Shown here: in pieces, positions 9,894 to 18,551 of the stretch
Layout of the letters: each line of letters starts with the position of its first letter
Numbering within the stretch: position 1 is the stretch's first letter
Origin: Luteimonas sp. RC10
GTDB taxonomy: Bacteria > Pseudomonadota > Gammaproteobacteria > Xanthomonadales > Xanthomonadaceae
Assembly (NCBI RefSeq): GCF_014192745.1
Contig: NZ_JACHYJ010000010.1
Location: 41,250-105,249 of the forward strand
DNA: 64,000 nucleotides
Direction: 5' to 3'
Program-made: the position numbers and the translations under genes
Notes under the pieces: generated by a model
What the model was told of the DNA's origin: nothing
Seen by the model: only the letters and a program-made list of their open reading frames with translations
Databases searched by the model: none

Positions 9894-10035
9894 CCTTCCC
9901 CCGCACGCGGGGGAAGGCCGGGATGGGGGCGAGGCCTCGGATCGCGGAGAAGTGCGTGCCGCACAATGCGTGCGCGTGTTCTTCGTCGAATTGATCGTTG
10001 CCCCCACCCAACCCTCCCCCGCAGGCGGGGGAGGG
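9894..10035. repeat. Inverted pair of REP-like hairpin elements
   Basis: Two perfect 11-bp-stem hairpins occur at 9894-9917 (ccttcccccgc / gcgggggaagg) and 10012-10035 (ccctcccccgc / gcgggggaggg). Each is flanked on one side by a related G-rich tail (ccgggatgggggc on the left; its counterpart ttgggtgggggc reads on the opposite strand at the right). They are therefore two copies of one element in head-to-head orientation, separated by ~94 bp, inside the ABC operon between the ATPase and permease genes. This arrangement resembles bacterial REP/BIME doublets. Confidence 0.8.
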
Positions 10036-10043
10036 CTTTCAGA

Positions 10044-10739
10044 TCACGCCGCTGCCGCGTGTTCGTCGACCAGCGTGCCCTTGTCCAGATGCAGCGTGTG
10101 GCTGGCGTACTCGGCGGCCTTCGGGTCGTGGGTGACCATGACGATGGTCTTGCCGTGTTCGCGGTTGAGCGTCTGCAGCAGGCCCAGGATGTCCTCGGCC
10201 GATTGCCGGTCGAGATCGCCGGTGGGCTCGTCGCAGATCAGCAGCGTCGGGTCGGAGACGATCGCGCGCGCGATCGCCACGCGCTGTTGCTGGCCGCCCG
10301 ACAGCTCGTTGGGCTTGTGCGAGGTGCGGTCCGACAGCCCGACCAGGGTCAATGCGATCTGCGCGTTGCGCTTGCGCTGCGCGCCCGAGAGTCTGGTCAG
10401 CAGCAGCGGCAGCTCGACGTTCTTCTGCGCGCTCAGTGCCGGCATCAGGTTGTAGAACTGGAACACGTAGCCGACGTTGCGGCTGCGCCAACTCGACAGT
10501 TGTCCGCCGCCCATGCGGTCGATGCGTTCGCCGTTGACGGCGATCTCGCCGCCGGTGGGCGTGTCGAGCCCGCCGATCAGATTCAGCAGCGTGGTCTTGC
10601 CCGAGCCCGAGGGGCCCATCAGCGCGACGAAATCGCCTTCGGCGATATCGAGATCGACGCCGTGCAGCACCTCGACCCGCTCGGGGCCGCGCTGGTAGGA
10701 CTTGGTGAGATTGCGGATCGACACCAGTGCCATCGTCAT
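10044..10739 (-). CDS. ABC transporter ATPase, MacB/LolD type
   Basis: 231-residue ATPase. Walker A is GPSGSGKTT at residues 42-50, the signature is [14 protein letters not shown], and Walker B is [12 protein letters not shown], followed by the H-loop V-T-H-D. The order and spacing match the LolD/MacB/FtsE subgroup that works with FtsX-type permeases, here encoded at 8671-9837 and 7332-8660. A second possible ATG lies two codons downstream. The last residues of the gene abut the inverted-repeat pair, which may reduce expression of the permease genes downstream or stabilise the upstream mRNA. Confidence 0.93.
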   Translation of the reverse strand: MTMALVSIRNLTKSYQRGPERVEVLHGVDLDIAEGDFVALMGPSGSGKTTLLNLIGGLDTPTGGEIAVNGERIDRMGGGQLSSWRSRNVGYVFQFYNLMPALSAQKNVELPLLLTRLSGAQRKRNAQIALTLVGLSDRTSHKPNELSGGQQQRVAIARAIVSDPTLLICDEPTGDLDRQSAEDILGLLQTLNREHGKTIVMVTHDPKAAEYASHTLHLDKGTLVDEHAAAA

Positions 10740-10832
10740 TCCCCTTTCGTGATCTGGACCTGCGGTGCTGCGCAGTGGGCGCAGCGTGTTGTGACCGATC
10801 GCGCCATCCGCGCGAACGCGCGTTGCAGTGGA

Positions 10833-12062
10833 TCAGCCCTTGACCCGGACGCGGCTGCCGTCGGCGAGTGCGTCGGGGGCATCGACCACCAGCACCTCGC
10901 CGGGCGTCACCCCGGATGCGATCTCGACATTGCCGCCGATGCGCTGGCCCGGTTCGACGGCGCGCTGGCGCACGACGTCGCCGTCGACCACGAACACCAC
11001 CTGGGCACCGTCGCGCTCGGCCAGCACGGTCGCCGGCACACGCGACCGCCGCGGCCCATCGGCGTCCTGGGTCGGGCGCGCCTGTTCGAGGAAGCTCACC
11101 GTCGCGCCCATGTCCGGCACGATGCGCGCGTCCTTGGCGTCGAGCGCGATGCGTACCTTCACCGTCGCCTTGCCGCGGTCGGCGGTCGGCACGATCGCGA
11201 TCACGCTGCCGGGGATCTTCCAGTCGGGATAGGCGTTGAGCGTGGTCTCGACCGGCATGCCCGGCGACACCCGGCCGATGTACGACTCGCCGACATCGAC
11301 TTCGACCTCGAGCGAGTCCATGTCGACGATGGTGCCGATGCCGGTGCGGGTGAAGCCACCGCCGGCCGACAACGGCGAGACGATTTCGCCCGGCTGCGCG
11401 GCCTTGGCGATGACCACGCCGGCGAACGGTGCGCGGACCAGGGTGTCGTCGACGCCGATCGTGGAGATCCGCAACTGCTCGTCGGCGACGTTGGCGTTGC
11501 GGCGCGCGGTGGCCAGCTGCGCACGCAGGGCATCGCGCTGGGCGACCGCCTGTTCGTACTGCGCCTTGGACACCAGTTGCTGGCCGACCAGCGCCTGCAG
11601 ACGCTCGGCATTGGCGGCGGCCTCGGTCAGCTGCGCCTGCACGCCGGCGACCTGGCTGCGCGCGGCCTCGAGCTGCGCGGCCGACAGATCGCGCCGGGCA
11701 TCGGCGTCGATCGGATCGAGGGTGGCGAGGATCTCGTCGGCCTGCACGTGCTGGCCTTCCTCGATCCGCACTTCGCGCACGCGGCCGGTGATCTTGGCCG
11801 AGACGGTCGCCATCCGGCGGGCGACGACGTAGCCGCTGGCATCAAGCACCGAGCCGCCGGCGCTGCCCGGCGCGCTGGGCGCGGCCACCACCGTGGTCTC
11901 GACCTCGATCGCGCGCGGCGCCAGCAGCCAGGCTGCGAGCAGCAGGACGATCGCGACCACAGCGGCGATGCCCAGCCCGATCCACAGGCGGCGACGCGAC
12001 GGCGGCGGCGGGGCGCTGCGGTCGATGCGGAGTTCCTTGAGCAGGTCTGCGTTCGTGTTCAT
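10833..12062 (-). CDS. Periplasmic adaptor (membrane fusion protein, HlyD/MacA type)
   Basis: 409-residue membrane-fusion protein. A cytoplasmic N-terminus of ~25 residues is followed by one membrane anchor (W-I-G-L-G-I-A-A-V-V-A-I-V-L-L-L), a barrel-sandwich half-motif (G-R-V-R-E-V-R-I-E-E-G-Q-H-V), a long helical hairpin (residues ~110-190, rich in A/E/Q) and a second lipoyl-like half (V-R-A-P-F-A-G-V-V). It links the inner-membrane ABC transporter to an outer-membrane channel. No TolC gene is nearby. The frame stays open for 1.2 kb upstream, but the start at 12062 gives the normal anchor position. First gene of the leftward operon. Confidence 0.92.
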   Translation of the reverse strand: MNTNADLLKELRIDRSAPPPPSRRRLWIGLGIAAVVAIVLLLAAWLLAPRAIEVETTVVAAPSAPGSAGGSVLDASGYVVARRMATVSAKITGRVREVRIEEGQHVQADEILATLDPIDADARRDLSAAQLEAARSQVAGVQAQLTEAAANAERLQALVGQQLVSKAQYEQAVAQRDALRAQLATARRNANVADEQLRISTIGVDDTLVRAPFAGVVIAKAAQPGEIVSPLSAGGGFTRTGIGTIVDMDSLEVEVDVGESYIGRVSPGMPVETTLNAYPDWKIPGSVIAIVPTADRGKATVKVRIALDAKDARIVPDMGATVSFLEQARPTQDADGPRRSRVPATVLAERDGAQVVFVVDGDVVRQRAVEPGQRIGGNVEIASGVTPGEVLVVDAPDALADGSRVRVKG

Positions 12063-12195
12063 CGAAGCCTGGACGGGAGAACTGCGGCCAGTGTGACCGC
12101 GGGGGACGAGGGTTTCCAATCTGCCGGCGGCCAAGGCCGGTGGGCGGGTGCGCCGCATCGGCACAGTCTGCCGCCGCCCATAGCCCGGGAGCACG

Positions 12196-12207
12196 TGACA
12201 GCTGTCA
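12196..12207. promoter_or_regulatory. Perfect 12-bp palindrome, candidate operator
   Basis: TGACAGCTGTCA is a perfect palindrome in the 225-bp gap between the divergent adaptor operon and the ABC-2/two-component operon. It lies 81 bp before the ABC-2 ATPase start. Position and symmetry suit a dimeric regulator, most simply the NarL-type response regulator encoded at 15285. This is inference from position. Confidence 0.45.
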
Positions 12208-12287
12208 GGCGATCGTACTGACGTTTGCGCCTGCTGCCACGCGGGTCCAGCGCCAAGACTGGCGGCTCCCGGCCCGAAGGAGACGCG

Positions 12288-13232
12288 ATGATGTCCATGC
12301 CTGCGATCGCCCACTCGCCCACACCCGCCGCCGCCGAGCCGCTCGCGCGTTTGCGCGGTGTCGTGCGCACCCGCGGGCGCGTCCGTGTGCTCGATGGCGT
12401 GGACCTGGCGGTGCCGCCCGGCCAGGTCACCGCGCTGCTCGGGGTCAACGGTGCGGGCAAGTCCACGACCCTCGACGTTCTGCTCGGCCTGCAACCTGCC
12501 GACCGGGGCGAGGCCCGGTTGTTCGGCCGCCCGCCCACCGACCCGGACGCACGATGGCGGATCGGCGTGATGCTGCAACAGGCGCAATTGCCGGAACGGC
12601 TGCAGGTCGGCGAACTGCTGGCACTGGTGCGCAGCTGGTATCCGGCGCCGCGCAGCCTGCCGGACTGCGTCGCCCTGGCCGGGCTCGAGGGGCTGCTGTC
12701 GCGGCGCTATGGTCGACTGTCGGGCGGGCAGCAACGCCGTGTGCAGTTCGCGCTCGCGCTGTGCGGCCGTCCGCAATTGCTGTTCCTCGACGAACCGACG
12801 ACCGGTCTGGACTATGACGCTCGACGGCAGGTCTGGCAGGCGGTCCGCGCCCTGGTGGCCGGCGGGGCGGGCGTGTTGCTGACCACGCACGACATGGCCG
12901 AGGCCGAGGCGTTGGCCGATCGCGTCGTGGTACTGGCCGCCGGGTGTGTCTGTGTCACCGGCAGCGTCGATGCGGTGCGGGCGCGGGTCGCGCAACGGCA
13001 CGTGGCCTGCGACAGCGCGCTGCCGGAAGGCGAGATCGCGACCTGGCCGGGTGTGGTATCGGTGGCCCGGACGGCAGGGCGTTTGGCGATCGTGACCGAC
13101 GATGCCGACGCGGTGGTGCGCAGACTGCTGCAGGCCGATCCGCAGGCCGGCGGGCTCGAGGTCCGCCGCGCGGACCTGGCCGAGGCGCTGACGGCTGGAC
13201 CTGGGCAGCCCCTGGCGGGAGCAGGCGCATGA
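12288..13232 (+). CDS. ABC-2 transporter ATPase
   Basis: 314-residue ATPase of the drug/lipid-export class. Walker A LGVNGAGKST is near residues 51-60, the signature is LSGGQQRR, and Walker B is LLFLDEPTTGLD. The C-terminal ~80 residues form the variable extension usual in this class. An in-frame ATG exists at 12225, but 12288 has AAGGAG at optimal spacing. The stop overlaps the permease start (ATGA). It is the first gene of a four-gene unit (ATPase, permease, sensor kinase, regulator) like the DesK/DesR-linked ABC systems of many bacteria. Confidence 0.92.
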   Translation: MMSMPAIAHSPTPAAAEPLARLRGVVRTRGRVRVLDGVDLAVPPGQVTALLGVNGAGKSTTLDVLLGLQPADRGEARLFGRPPTDPDARWRIGVMLQQAQLPERLQVGELLALVRSWYPAPRSLPDCVALAGLEGLLSRRYGRLSGGQQRRVQFALALCGRPQLLFLDEPTTGLDYDARRQVWQAVRALVAGGAGVLLTTHDMAEAEALADRVVVLAAGCVCVTGSVDAVRARVAQRHVACDSALPEGEIATWPGVVSVARTAGRLAIVTDDADAVVRRLLQADPQAGGLEVRRADLAEALTAGPGQPLAGAGA

Positions 13233-14011
13233 GCGCGCAGACACGGATCGGCGCGTCGGCCGGGCGGGCCCGGGTCGTACGCGCAGTGGCGCAGACGGTG
13301 CGCTGCGAACTGCTGCGGCTGCTGCGCGAGCCGATGTACGTGCTGCCCACCTTGCTGTTTCCTGCCGCGTTCTACGCGATGTTCGGACTCGTGCTCGGCG
13401 GCAACCGGGGCAGTGCCGAGGCCGCCCGCTATCTGCTGGCGACGTACGGCGTGTTCGGTGCGATGGGCGCGGGCCTGTTCGGGTGTTCGGTGACGCTGGC
13501 GATCGACCGCGAGCGCGGGTTCTTCGCGTTGCAGCGTGCGCTGCCGGCCCCCGGCGGCGCCTGGCTGGTGGCGCGTGCCGCGATCGCGCTGCTGTTCTCG
13601 CTGGTCATCGTGCTGGAGCTGGCGGCGCTGGCGACGGCGTTCGGCGGTGTATCGCTGGCGCCGGCGCAATGGGCGCAACTGTGGACCGTCACCGTGCTCG
13701 GCGCGCTGCCGTTCTGCGCGATCGGCCTGCTGCTGGGCAGCGTCGCCAGCGCTAATGCCGCGCCGGCCTGGGCGAACGTGCTGTTCCTGCCGATGGCCTT
13801 CCTGTCGGGTCTGTGGCTGCCGCTGTCGATGCTGCCCGACGCGCTCGCGCAGCTGGCGCCGCTGTGGCCGGCCTATCACCACGGCCAGCTCGCGCTCGCG
13901 GTGCTGGGCGCAGATGCCGGGGGCGCCGCTGGCGGGCACGTCGCGGTGCTGGCGACGACGACGGTGGTCTGCGCGGGGCTTGCGCTGCGCCGGCTGGCGC
14001 GGGTGGGCTGA
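13229..14011 (+). CDS. ABC-2 type transporter permease
   Basis: 260-residue integral membrane protein with six predicted helices in the ABC-2 pattern. A cytoplasmic N-terminus ending L-L-R-E-P-M-Y-V-L-P-T-L leads into the first helix, and the helix-loop L-P-M-A-F-L-S-G-L-W-L-P-L-S is the family's conserved site before the last helices. Start at 13229 overlaps the ATPase stop (ATGA). With the ATPase it should form a homodimeric-permease exporter; substrate unknown. The next gene begins 4 bp after its stop. Confidence 0.9.
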   Translation: MSAQTRIGASAGRARVVRAVAQTVRCELLRLLREPMYVLPTLLFPAAFYAMFGLVLGGNRGSAEAARYLLATYGVFGAMGAGLFGCSVTLAIDRERGFFALQRALPAPGGAWLVARAAIALLFSLVIVLELAALATAFGGVSLAPAQWAQLWTVTVLGALPFCAIGLLLGSVASANAAPAWANVLFLPMAFLSGLWLPLSMLPDALAQLAPLWPAYHHGQLALAVLGADAGGAAGGHVAVLATTTVVCAGLALRRLARVG

Positions 14012-14015
14012 GCGC

Positions 14016-15275
14016 ATGGACGCAGATCGCCTGCCGCCCGTGGGGCCGGTTACGCTGGCGGCCGTGAGCGCCCACACGCCAGACCCGATTCCGCTTCGTC
14101 CCATCGCCGGGCTGCGCCCGGCGCCCGATTCGGTGCTCGGGATGGCTCTGCGCCAGGGCCGGCCGGCATGGAGCGAAGGCATCCACGCGCTGTGGTCGGT
14201 CTGGGTGTTCGTGGTGCCGATGTTCTCGCAGCGCGGCTACGACCTGCGCTGGCTGTTGTTGACCCTGCTGTCGTATCCGATATTCCTGGCGCTGTTCGTC
14301 GGTGCGCTGGTCCTGCCACCGCGCCGCGCGCCCTGGTGCGCGGCGGCGATGATCGCGATGTGCTTAGGCCTGTTGCCTTGGTACGTCTCGGGCTTGAGTT
14401 ACTTCGTGTTCGGCTGCGTCTTTCTCGGCACGCTGTCGCGTGGGTCGGTGTGGCGCTATGCCCTGGTGCTGGCGGCGCTCAACGCGGTGTTGCTGGTGTG
14501 GGCGCGCTGGCTCGGCTATCCGTGGACGGCACTGGCCTGGATGCCGCTCACCACCGGGGTGATCGGCATGCTGGTGCATGTCGACCGCCTGCGGCATGCG
14601 CAGGATGCGGCACTGCGGCTGTCGCACGACGAGGTCCGGCGCCTGGCCGCGGTTGCCGAGCGCGAGCGCATCGGGCGCGACCTGCACGACCTGCTCGGGC
14701 ATACGCTGTCGATGGTCGCGCTGAAGGCCGATCTCGCGTCGCGGCTGGTCGACCGCGATCCCGATGGCGCCCGCCGCGAGATCGGCGAGGTCGGCGGCAT
14801 CGCACGCGATGCGCTCGCGCAGGTGCGCCAGGCGGTCAGCGGCATCCGCGCCGCCGGGCTCGCCGCCGAGCTCGCATCGTCGCGCTTGCTGCTCGAGACC
14901 GATGGGATCGCGTTCGACTACGTGCTCGACGACCACGTCGCCGGCGCAGGCCTGCCGCCCGAGGTGGAAACGGCCTTGGCGATGACGCTGCGCGAGGCCG
15001 TCATGAATCTGCAGCGCCACGCCGGCGCGCGTACCGCGCAGGCGACGTTCTCGCGAGAAGGTGATGCGATCCGCCTGCAGGTGGTCGATGACGGCCGCGG
15101 CGGTGCGATCGTGCCGGGCAATGGCCTGTCGGGCATGCGCGAGCGCATCGAAGCGCTCGGCGGCCGTCTGCATGTCGAAGGCGGCGCCCAAGGCACCCGC
15201 GTCGATGCGCGCGTCCCGCTGCAGCCCGTCCCGGCATGGTCGCCTGGGACGCGCCTGCGCGCCGGGGCCTGCTAA
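14016..15275 (+). CDS. Sensor histidine kinase, DesK/NarX-like (HisKA_3)
   Basis: 419-residue membrane kinase. An N-terminal ~50-residue cytoplasmic stretch is followed by five to six helices (residues ~55-188). The dimerisation and phospho-acceptor helix reads E-R-I-G-R-D-L-H-D-L-L-G-H-T-L with His224. The ATPase domain carries an N-box-like R-E-A-V-M-N-L-Q-R-H and DDGRGG. The absence of a periplasmic domain is typical of kinases that sense membrane state or their own transporter. The start is uncertain: 14016 follows the permease by 4 bp without a clear ribosome site, and Met43 is another option. Partner of the regulator at 15285. Confidence 0.9.
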   Translation: MDADRLPPVGPVTLAAVSAHTPDPIPLRPIAGLRPAPDSVLGMALRQGRPAWSEGIHALWSVWVFVVPMFSQRGYDLRWLLLTLLSYPIFLALFVGALVLPPRRAPWCAAAMIAMCLGLLPWYVSGLSYFVFGCVFLGTLSRGSVWRYALVLAALNAVLLVWARWLGYPWTALAWMPLTTGVIGMLVHVDRLRHAQDAALRLSHDEVRRLAAVAERERIGRDLHDLLGHTLSMVALKADLASRLVDRDPDGARREIGEVGGIARDALAQVRQAVSGIRAAGLAAELASSRLLLETDGIAFDYVLDDHVAGAGLPPEVETALAMTLREAVMNLQRHAGARTAQATFSREGDAIRLQVVDDGRGGAIVPGNGLSGMRERIEALGGRLHVEGGAQGTRVDARVPLQPVPAWSPGTRLRAGAC

Positions 15276-15284
15276 CGTCGCGCC

Positions 15285-15914
15285 ATGCCGCGCATGCCCA
15301 CCGCCGACGCGCCGTTGCGCATCCTCATCGCCGAGGACCAGGCGATGCTGCGCGGTGCGCTGGCCGCGCTGCTCGATCTGGAACCGGACCTGGCGGTCGT
15401 TGGTGCGGTGGGGGATGGCGAATCGGCGTGGCGCGCGCTGCAGCGCCTTGCCCCGGACGTGCTGGTGGCCGACATCGAGATGCCGGGCCTCACCGGCCTG
15501 GAGCTTGCGCAGCGCATCCAGCGCCATGGCTTGCCGGTGCGCGTGGTCATCGTCACCACGTTCGCGCGCTCGGGCTACCTCCGCCGCGCGCTCGATGCCG
15601 GCGTCGGCGGTTATCTGCTCAAGGATGCGCCGCCCGAGCAACTCGCCCAGGCCCTGCGCCGTGTCCACGACGGCGGCCGCGCGATCGATCCGCAACTCGC
15701 GCTCGAGGCCTGGAGCGAACCCGATCCGCTGAGTGAGCGCGAACGCCAGGCCCTGCGGCTTGCCGGTGAGGGTCTGGATGCGACCCAGATCGCGGCGCGG
15801 CTGCAGCTCTCCCATGGCACCGTGCGCAACTACCTGTCGGAGGCGATCGGCAAGCTCGGCGCCGGCAATCGCATCGAGGCCTATCGGCTCGCACGCCAGA
15901 AGGGCTGGCTGTAG
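15285..15914 (+). CDS. NarL/DesR-type response regulator
   Basis: 209 residues: a receiver domain with acidic pair Glu17-Asp18, phospho-acceptor Asp63 in V-A-D-I-E-M-P-G and Lys in L-L-K-D-A, then a LuxR/GerE helix-turn-helix (L-S-E-R-E-R-Q-A-L-R-L, D-A-T-Q-I-A-A-R-L, H-G-T-V-R-N-Y-L). It begins 9 bp after the kinase stop and should be its partner, acting as a DNA-binding dimer. A likely target is the palindrome at 12196 before its own operon, giving feedback control of the ABC-2 exporter; that link is inferred. Confidence 0.93.
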   Translation: MPRMPTADAPLRILIAEDQAMLRGALAALLDLEPDLAVVGAVGDGESAWRALQRLAPDVLVADIEMPGLTGLELAQRIQRHGLPVRVVIVTTFARSGYLRRALDAGVGGYLLKDAPPEQLAQALRRVHDGGRAIDPQLALEAWSEPDPLSERERQALRLAGEGLDATQIAARLQLSHGTVRNYLSEAIGKLGAGNRIEAYRLARQKGWL

Positions 15915-16002
15915 CGCCAGCTCCATGCGGCTGTGCGCGGCGGCGGCGGGCTGCTAGCCTCGGTTGCCCGTGCCCCCCTGTGCACGCCTGCCGGAAGGCC
16001 CT

Positions 16003-16401
16003 GTGATCCGATCCTCGATGCCGCTGGGCGGCCGTGTCGTCGCCCTCATCGCATTGCTGTGGTACCTGTTCGGGCTGTTGCTGCTGATGCTGCGGTTGGC
16101 CACGCTGCCGGCGCAGACCGAGGTCGCCACGACCGCGCTCCCGATGTGGTTCGATCTCGTCTCCGGCCTGGCCGTGGTCGCCGGGACGTCCGGCTCGGTC
16201 GCGCTGTTGCTGGCCCGACGCTGGGCGGTGCCGATGCTGCTGGCGGCCTTCGTCGCGGTCGCCGTGTTGGTTGCTGCCGGCCTGGCGCTGCAACCCGCAC
16301 TGTTTCCCACCGGGCCTGCGATGCCGGTGCTGCTGGTGCTGGTGGTCGGTTCGATCTGGCTGTTCGCCCGCTCGGCCGCACGGCGCGGCTGGCTGCGCTG
16401 A
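16003..16401 (+). CDS. Four-helix membrane protein, unknown function
   Basis: 132 residues from a GTG start at 16003, chosen because GGAAGG lies four bases before it; an ATG at 16018 and a TTG at 15964 are alternatives. Four hydrophobic segments occur (V-A-L-I-A-L-L-W-Y-L-F-G; L-V-S-G-L-A-V-V-A-G; V-P-M-L-L-A-A-F-V-A-V; V-L-L-V-L-V-V-G-S-I-W-L-F), ending in a basic C-terminal tail. It resembles sugar-transporter-like small membrane proteins common in this family, but I cannot assign a function. It sits after the two-component genes and converges with the aminopeptidase gene. Confidence 0.75.
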   Translation: MIRSSMPLGGRVVALIALLWYLFGLLLLMLRLATLPAQTEVATTALPMWFDLVSGLAVVAGTSGSVALLLARRWAVPMLLAAFVAVAVLVAAGLALQPALFPTGPAMPVLLVLVVGSIWLFARSAARRGWLR

Positions 16402-16441
16402 CGACGCGACGTTGCCGCCGCGCCGTCGGCCCGGCGGTGCC

Positions 16442-17803
16442 TTAGCCGCAGCGCGCCTGCAGCATCGCCCAGGCCGCGCGCAGGCCCAGTGCCTCGCCGC
16501 CCTGCGGATGGCCCGGACGGCTGCTGTCGTTCCAGGCGTAGGTGTCCAGGTGCGCCCAGGGGAGGTCGCCGGGCACGAAGCGCTCCAGGTACAGCGCCGC
16601 GGTGACGCTGCCGGCCATGCGCGAGCCGGCGTTGGCGATGTCGGCGATGCCGCTGGTCAGATAGCGCAGGTACGGCCGCCACAGCGGCATGCGCCAGACC
16701 GGGTCGCGGGTGGCCTCGCCGCCGGCGATCCAGGCGGCGGCCAGCGCGTCGTCGTTGGCGAACAGCGCCGGCAGGTCGGGGCCCAGCGCGATGCGCGCCG
16801 CCCCGGTCAAGGTGGCGAAATCGAGCAGCGTGTCGGGCGACTGCTCGGCCGCATACGCGAGTGCGTCGCACAGCACCAGACGGCCCTCGGCATCGGTGTT
16901 GTCGATCTCCACGCTCAGGCCCTTGCGCGTGGCGATGACCTCACCCGGACGCAATGCATCGGGACCGATCGCGTTCTCGACCGCCGGCACCAGCAGCGTG
17001 ATCCGCAGCGGCAACCGACGCGCCATGACCAGTTCGGCCAGTGCGATCGCGTGTGCCGCGCCGCCCATGTCCTTCTTCATGTTGCGCATGCCGTCGGCCG
17101 GCTTGATGTCCAGCCCGCCGGTGTCGAAGCACACGCCCTTGCCGACGATCGCCACATGCGGATGCGAGGCGTCACCCCACTGCAGGTGCAACAGGCGCGG
17201 TGCGCGGTGCGAGGCACGGCCCACGGCATGGATGGCCGGAAAGTTCCGTGCCAGCAAGGCGTCGCCGACGATGCTCTCGAACGTGGCGCCGTGGGCAGCG
17301 GCGATGTCGCCGACCACCGCTTCCATCTGTTCGGGCCCCATGTCTTCGGTCGGCGTGTTGACCAGGTCGCGCACGCGCGCGGTCGCGGCGATCAGGTCGA
17401 CGATCGCCGGGTCCGGCTCGACCGCCAGGCGCGCCGGCTTGCGCGCGGTGGCCTTGTAGCGGGTGAAGCGATACGCGCCCAGGCCCCAGCCCAGCTGCAG
17501 CGCATCGGGGGCGTCGTGGCCGACCGGGTGCCAGTCACCTTCGGGCAGGCCGTAGACGGCATGCGCATAGCTGTCAGGGTCGTGCGCATCGCCGATGCCG
17601 ATCACCGCGCCGGCCAGGCCGTCGTCGCCGGGCAGCAGGGTCAAGGCACCCGCGGCGCCGTCGAATGCCTGGGCATCGAGCCAATGGCCGATGGCGGCCG
17701 GCTGGCTGTCGCGCCAGGCGGCGTAGTGCTTGCGCGAGACGATGTGCAGTGGGCGGGCATCGCGCGCATCGGCGGCGAAGATGTCGGTGATGTTGTGGGT
17801 CAT
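16442..17803 (-). CDS. Leucyl aminopeptidase family protein (peptidase M17)
   Basis: 453-residue cytoplasmic metallo-aminopeptidase. The C-terminal catalytic domain shows V-G-K-G-V-C-F-D-T-G-G-L (metal and catalytic Lys region), M-K-K-D-M-G-G-A and the M17 signature NTDAEGRL. The N-terminal ~150 residues form the variable regulatory domain. It is shorter than canonical PepA (~490-500), closer to the PepB-like class. It likely contributes to turnover of peptides released by proteases. The stop is followed 13 bp upstream by the HAD gene on the same strand, so the two are probably co-transcribed. Confidence 0.93.
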   Translation of the reverse strand: MTHNITDIFAADARDARPLHIVSRKHYAAWRDSQPAAIGHWLDAQAFDGAAGALTLLPGDDGLAGAVIGIGDAHDPDSYAHAVYGLPEGDWHPVGHDAPDALQLGWGLGAYRFTRYKATARKPARLAVEPDPAIVDLIAATARVRDLVNTPTEDMGPEQMEAVVGDIAAAHGATFESIVGDALLARNFPAIHAVGRASHRAPRLLHLQWGDASHPHVAIVGKGVCFDTGGLDIKPADGMRNMKKDMGGAAHAIALAELVMARRLPLRITLLVPAVENAIGPDALRPGEVIATRKGLSVEIDNTDAEGRLVLCDALAYAAEQSPDTLLDFATLTGAARIALGPDLPALFANDDALAAAWIAGGEATRDPVWRMPLWRPYLRYLTSGIADIANAGSRMAGSVTAALYLERFVPGDLPWAHLDTYAWNDSSRPGHPQGGEALGLRAAWAMLQARCG

Positions 17804-17815
17804 GAACGGGTCCGG

Positions 17816-18529
17816 TCAGGCGTCGTCGGCGGCGGTCGGCACGGTGTCGAGCCAGTCGGCGAGTGCGGTGAGGGTGTCGAATTGGAGATCGGGCGTCAGC
17901 TCGGGGTGCTCCCAGCGGCGGCCTTCGCGGTTGATCCAGCAACTGCGCAGCCCCGCGCGTGCGGCACCGGCGACGTCCATCTCGATGTGGTCGCCGACAT
18001 GCAGCACGTCGCCGTGCGCGCAGCCCAGCCGCGTACAGGCGGCATGGAAGATGCTCGCTTCCGGCTTCGCCGCGCCGTGCTCGCGCGCGGCCAGCTTGAA
18101 CTTGAACAGATGCGACAGGCCGATGTGTTCGATGTCGGCATTGCCGTTGGTCAGTGCCGCCATCGGCACGCGCGCGGCGATCCGTGCCAGCGCATCGAGG
18201 CTGTCGGGATAGAACTCGATGCGGTTGCGCTCGGCGTGGAACACCCGATAGGCCGCGTCGAGCAGGCCGACATCGCCGCCGCTGTCGCGCAGCGCGTGCT
18301 CGATCGTGAGCTGGCGCAGGGCCTCGACATCGTGCGCCAGGTGCGCGTTGTCGGCGAACACCTGCGCGCGCAACGCGCGCATGCGTTCGATCGGGTAGCG
18401 CTCGGCGGTCGCCGGGCTGTGTTCGCGCAGGAAGGCGTCGAGCGCCTGTTCGATGCGGGTGCCGATCGGTGCGAACGGCCACACGGTGTCGTCGAGATCG
18501 ATGGTGATGGCGCGGATGGGAAATCGCAT
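17816..18529 (-). CDS. HAD-family hydrolase (YigB/haloacid-dehalogenase-like phosphatase)
   Basis: 237 residues. Motif I is D-L-D-D-T at the N-terminus (Asp11 nucleophile, Asp13), followed by W-P-F, which is typical of the YigB/FMN-phosphatase branch. Motif II is M-A-A-L-T-N-G-N, and motif III/IV lies around V-G-D-H-I-E-M-D-V. The helical cap sits between motifs I and II (C1 type). The substrate is probably a small phosphorylated metabolite; FMN is only a family guess. It starts ahead of the M17 peptidase in the same direction and follows the AI-2E-type permease by 22 bp. Confidence 0.88.
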   Translation of the reverse strand: MRFPIRAITIDLDDTVWPFAPIGTRIEQALDAFLREHSPATAERYPIERMRALRAQVFADNAHLAHDVEALRQLTIEHALRDSGGDVGLLDAAYRVFHAERNRIEFYPDSLDALARIAARVPMAALTNGNADIEHIGLSHLFKFKLAAREHGAAKPEASIFHAACTRLGCAHGDVLHVGDHIEMDVAGAARAGLRSCWINREGRRWEHPELTPDLQFDTLTALADWLDTVPTAADDA

Positions 18530-18551
18530 GCGGCCATTGTAGCGGGCGCGC

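Noticed and set aside
8473..12221. Long plus-strand open frames opposite the MacAB-like operon
   Set aside because: The leftward genes have intact motifs (Walker A, FtsX, adaptor). The plus frames are rich in Arg, His and Asp without motifs.
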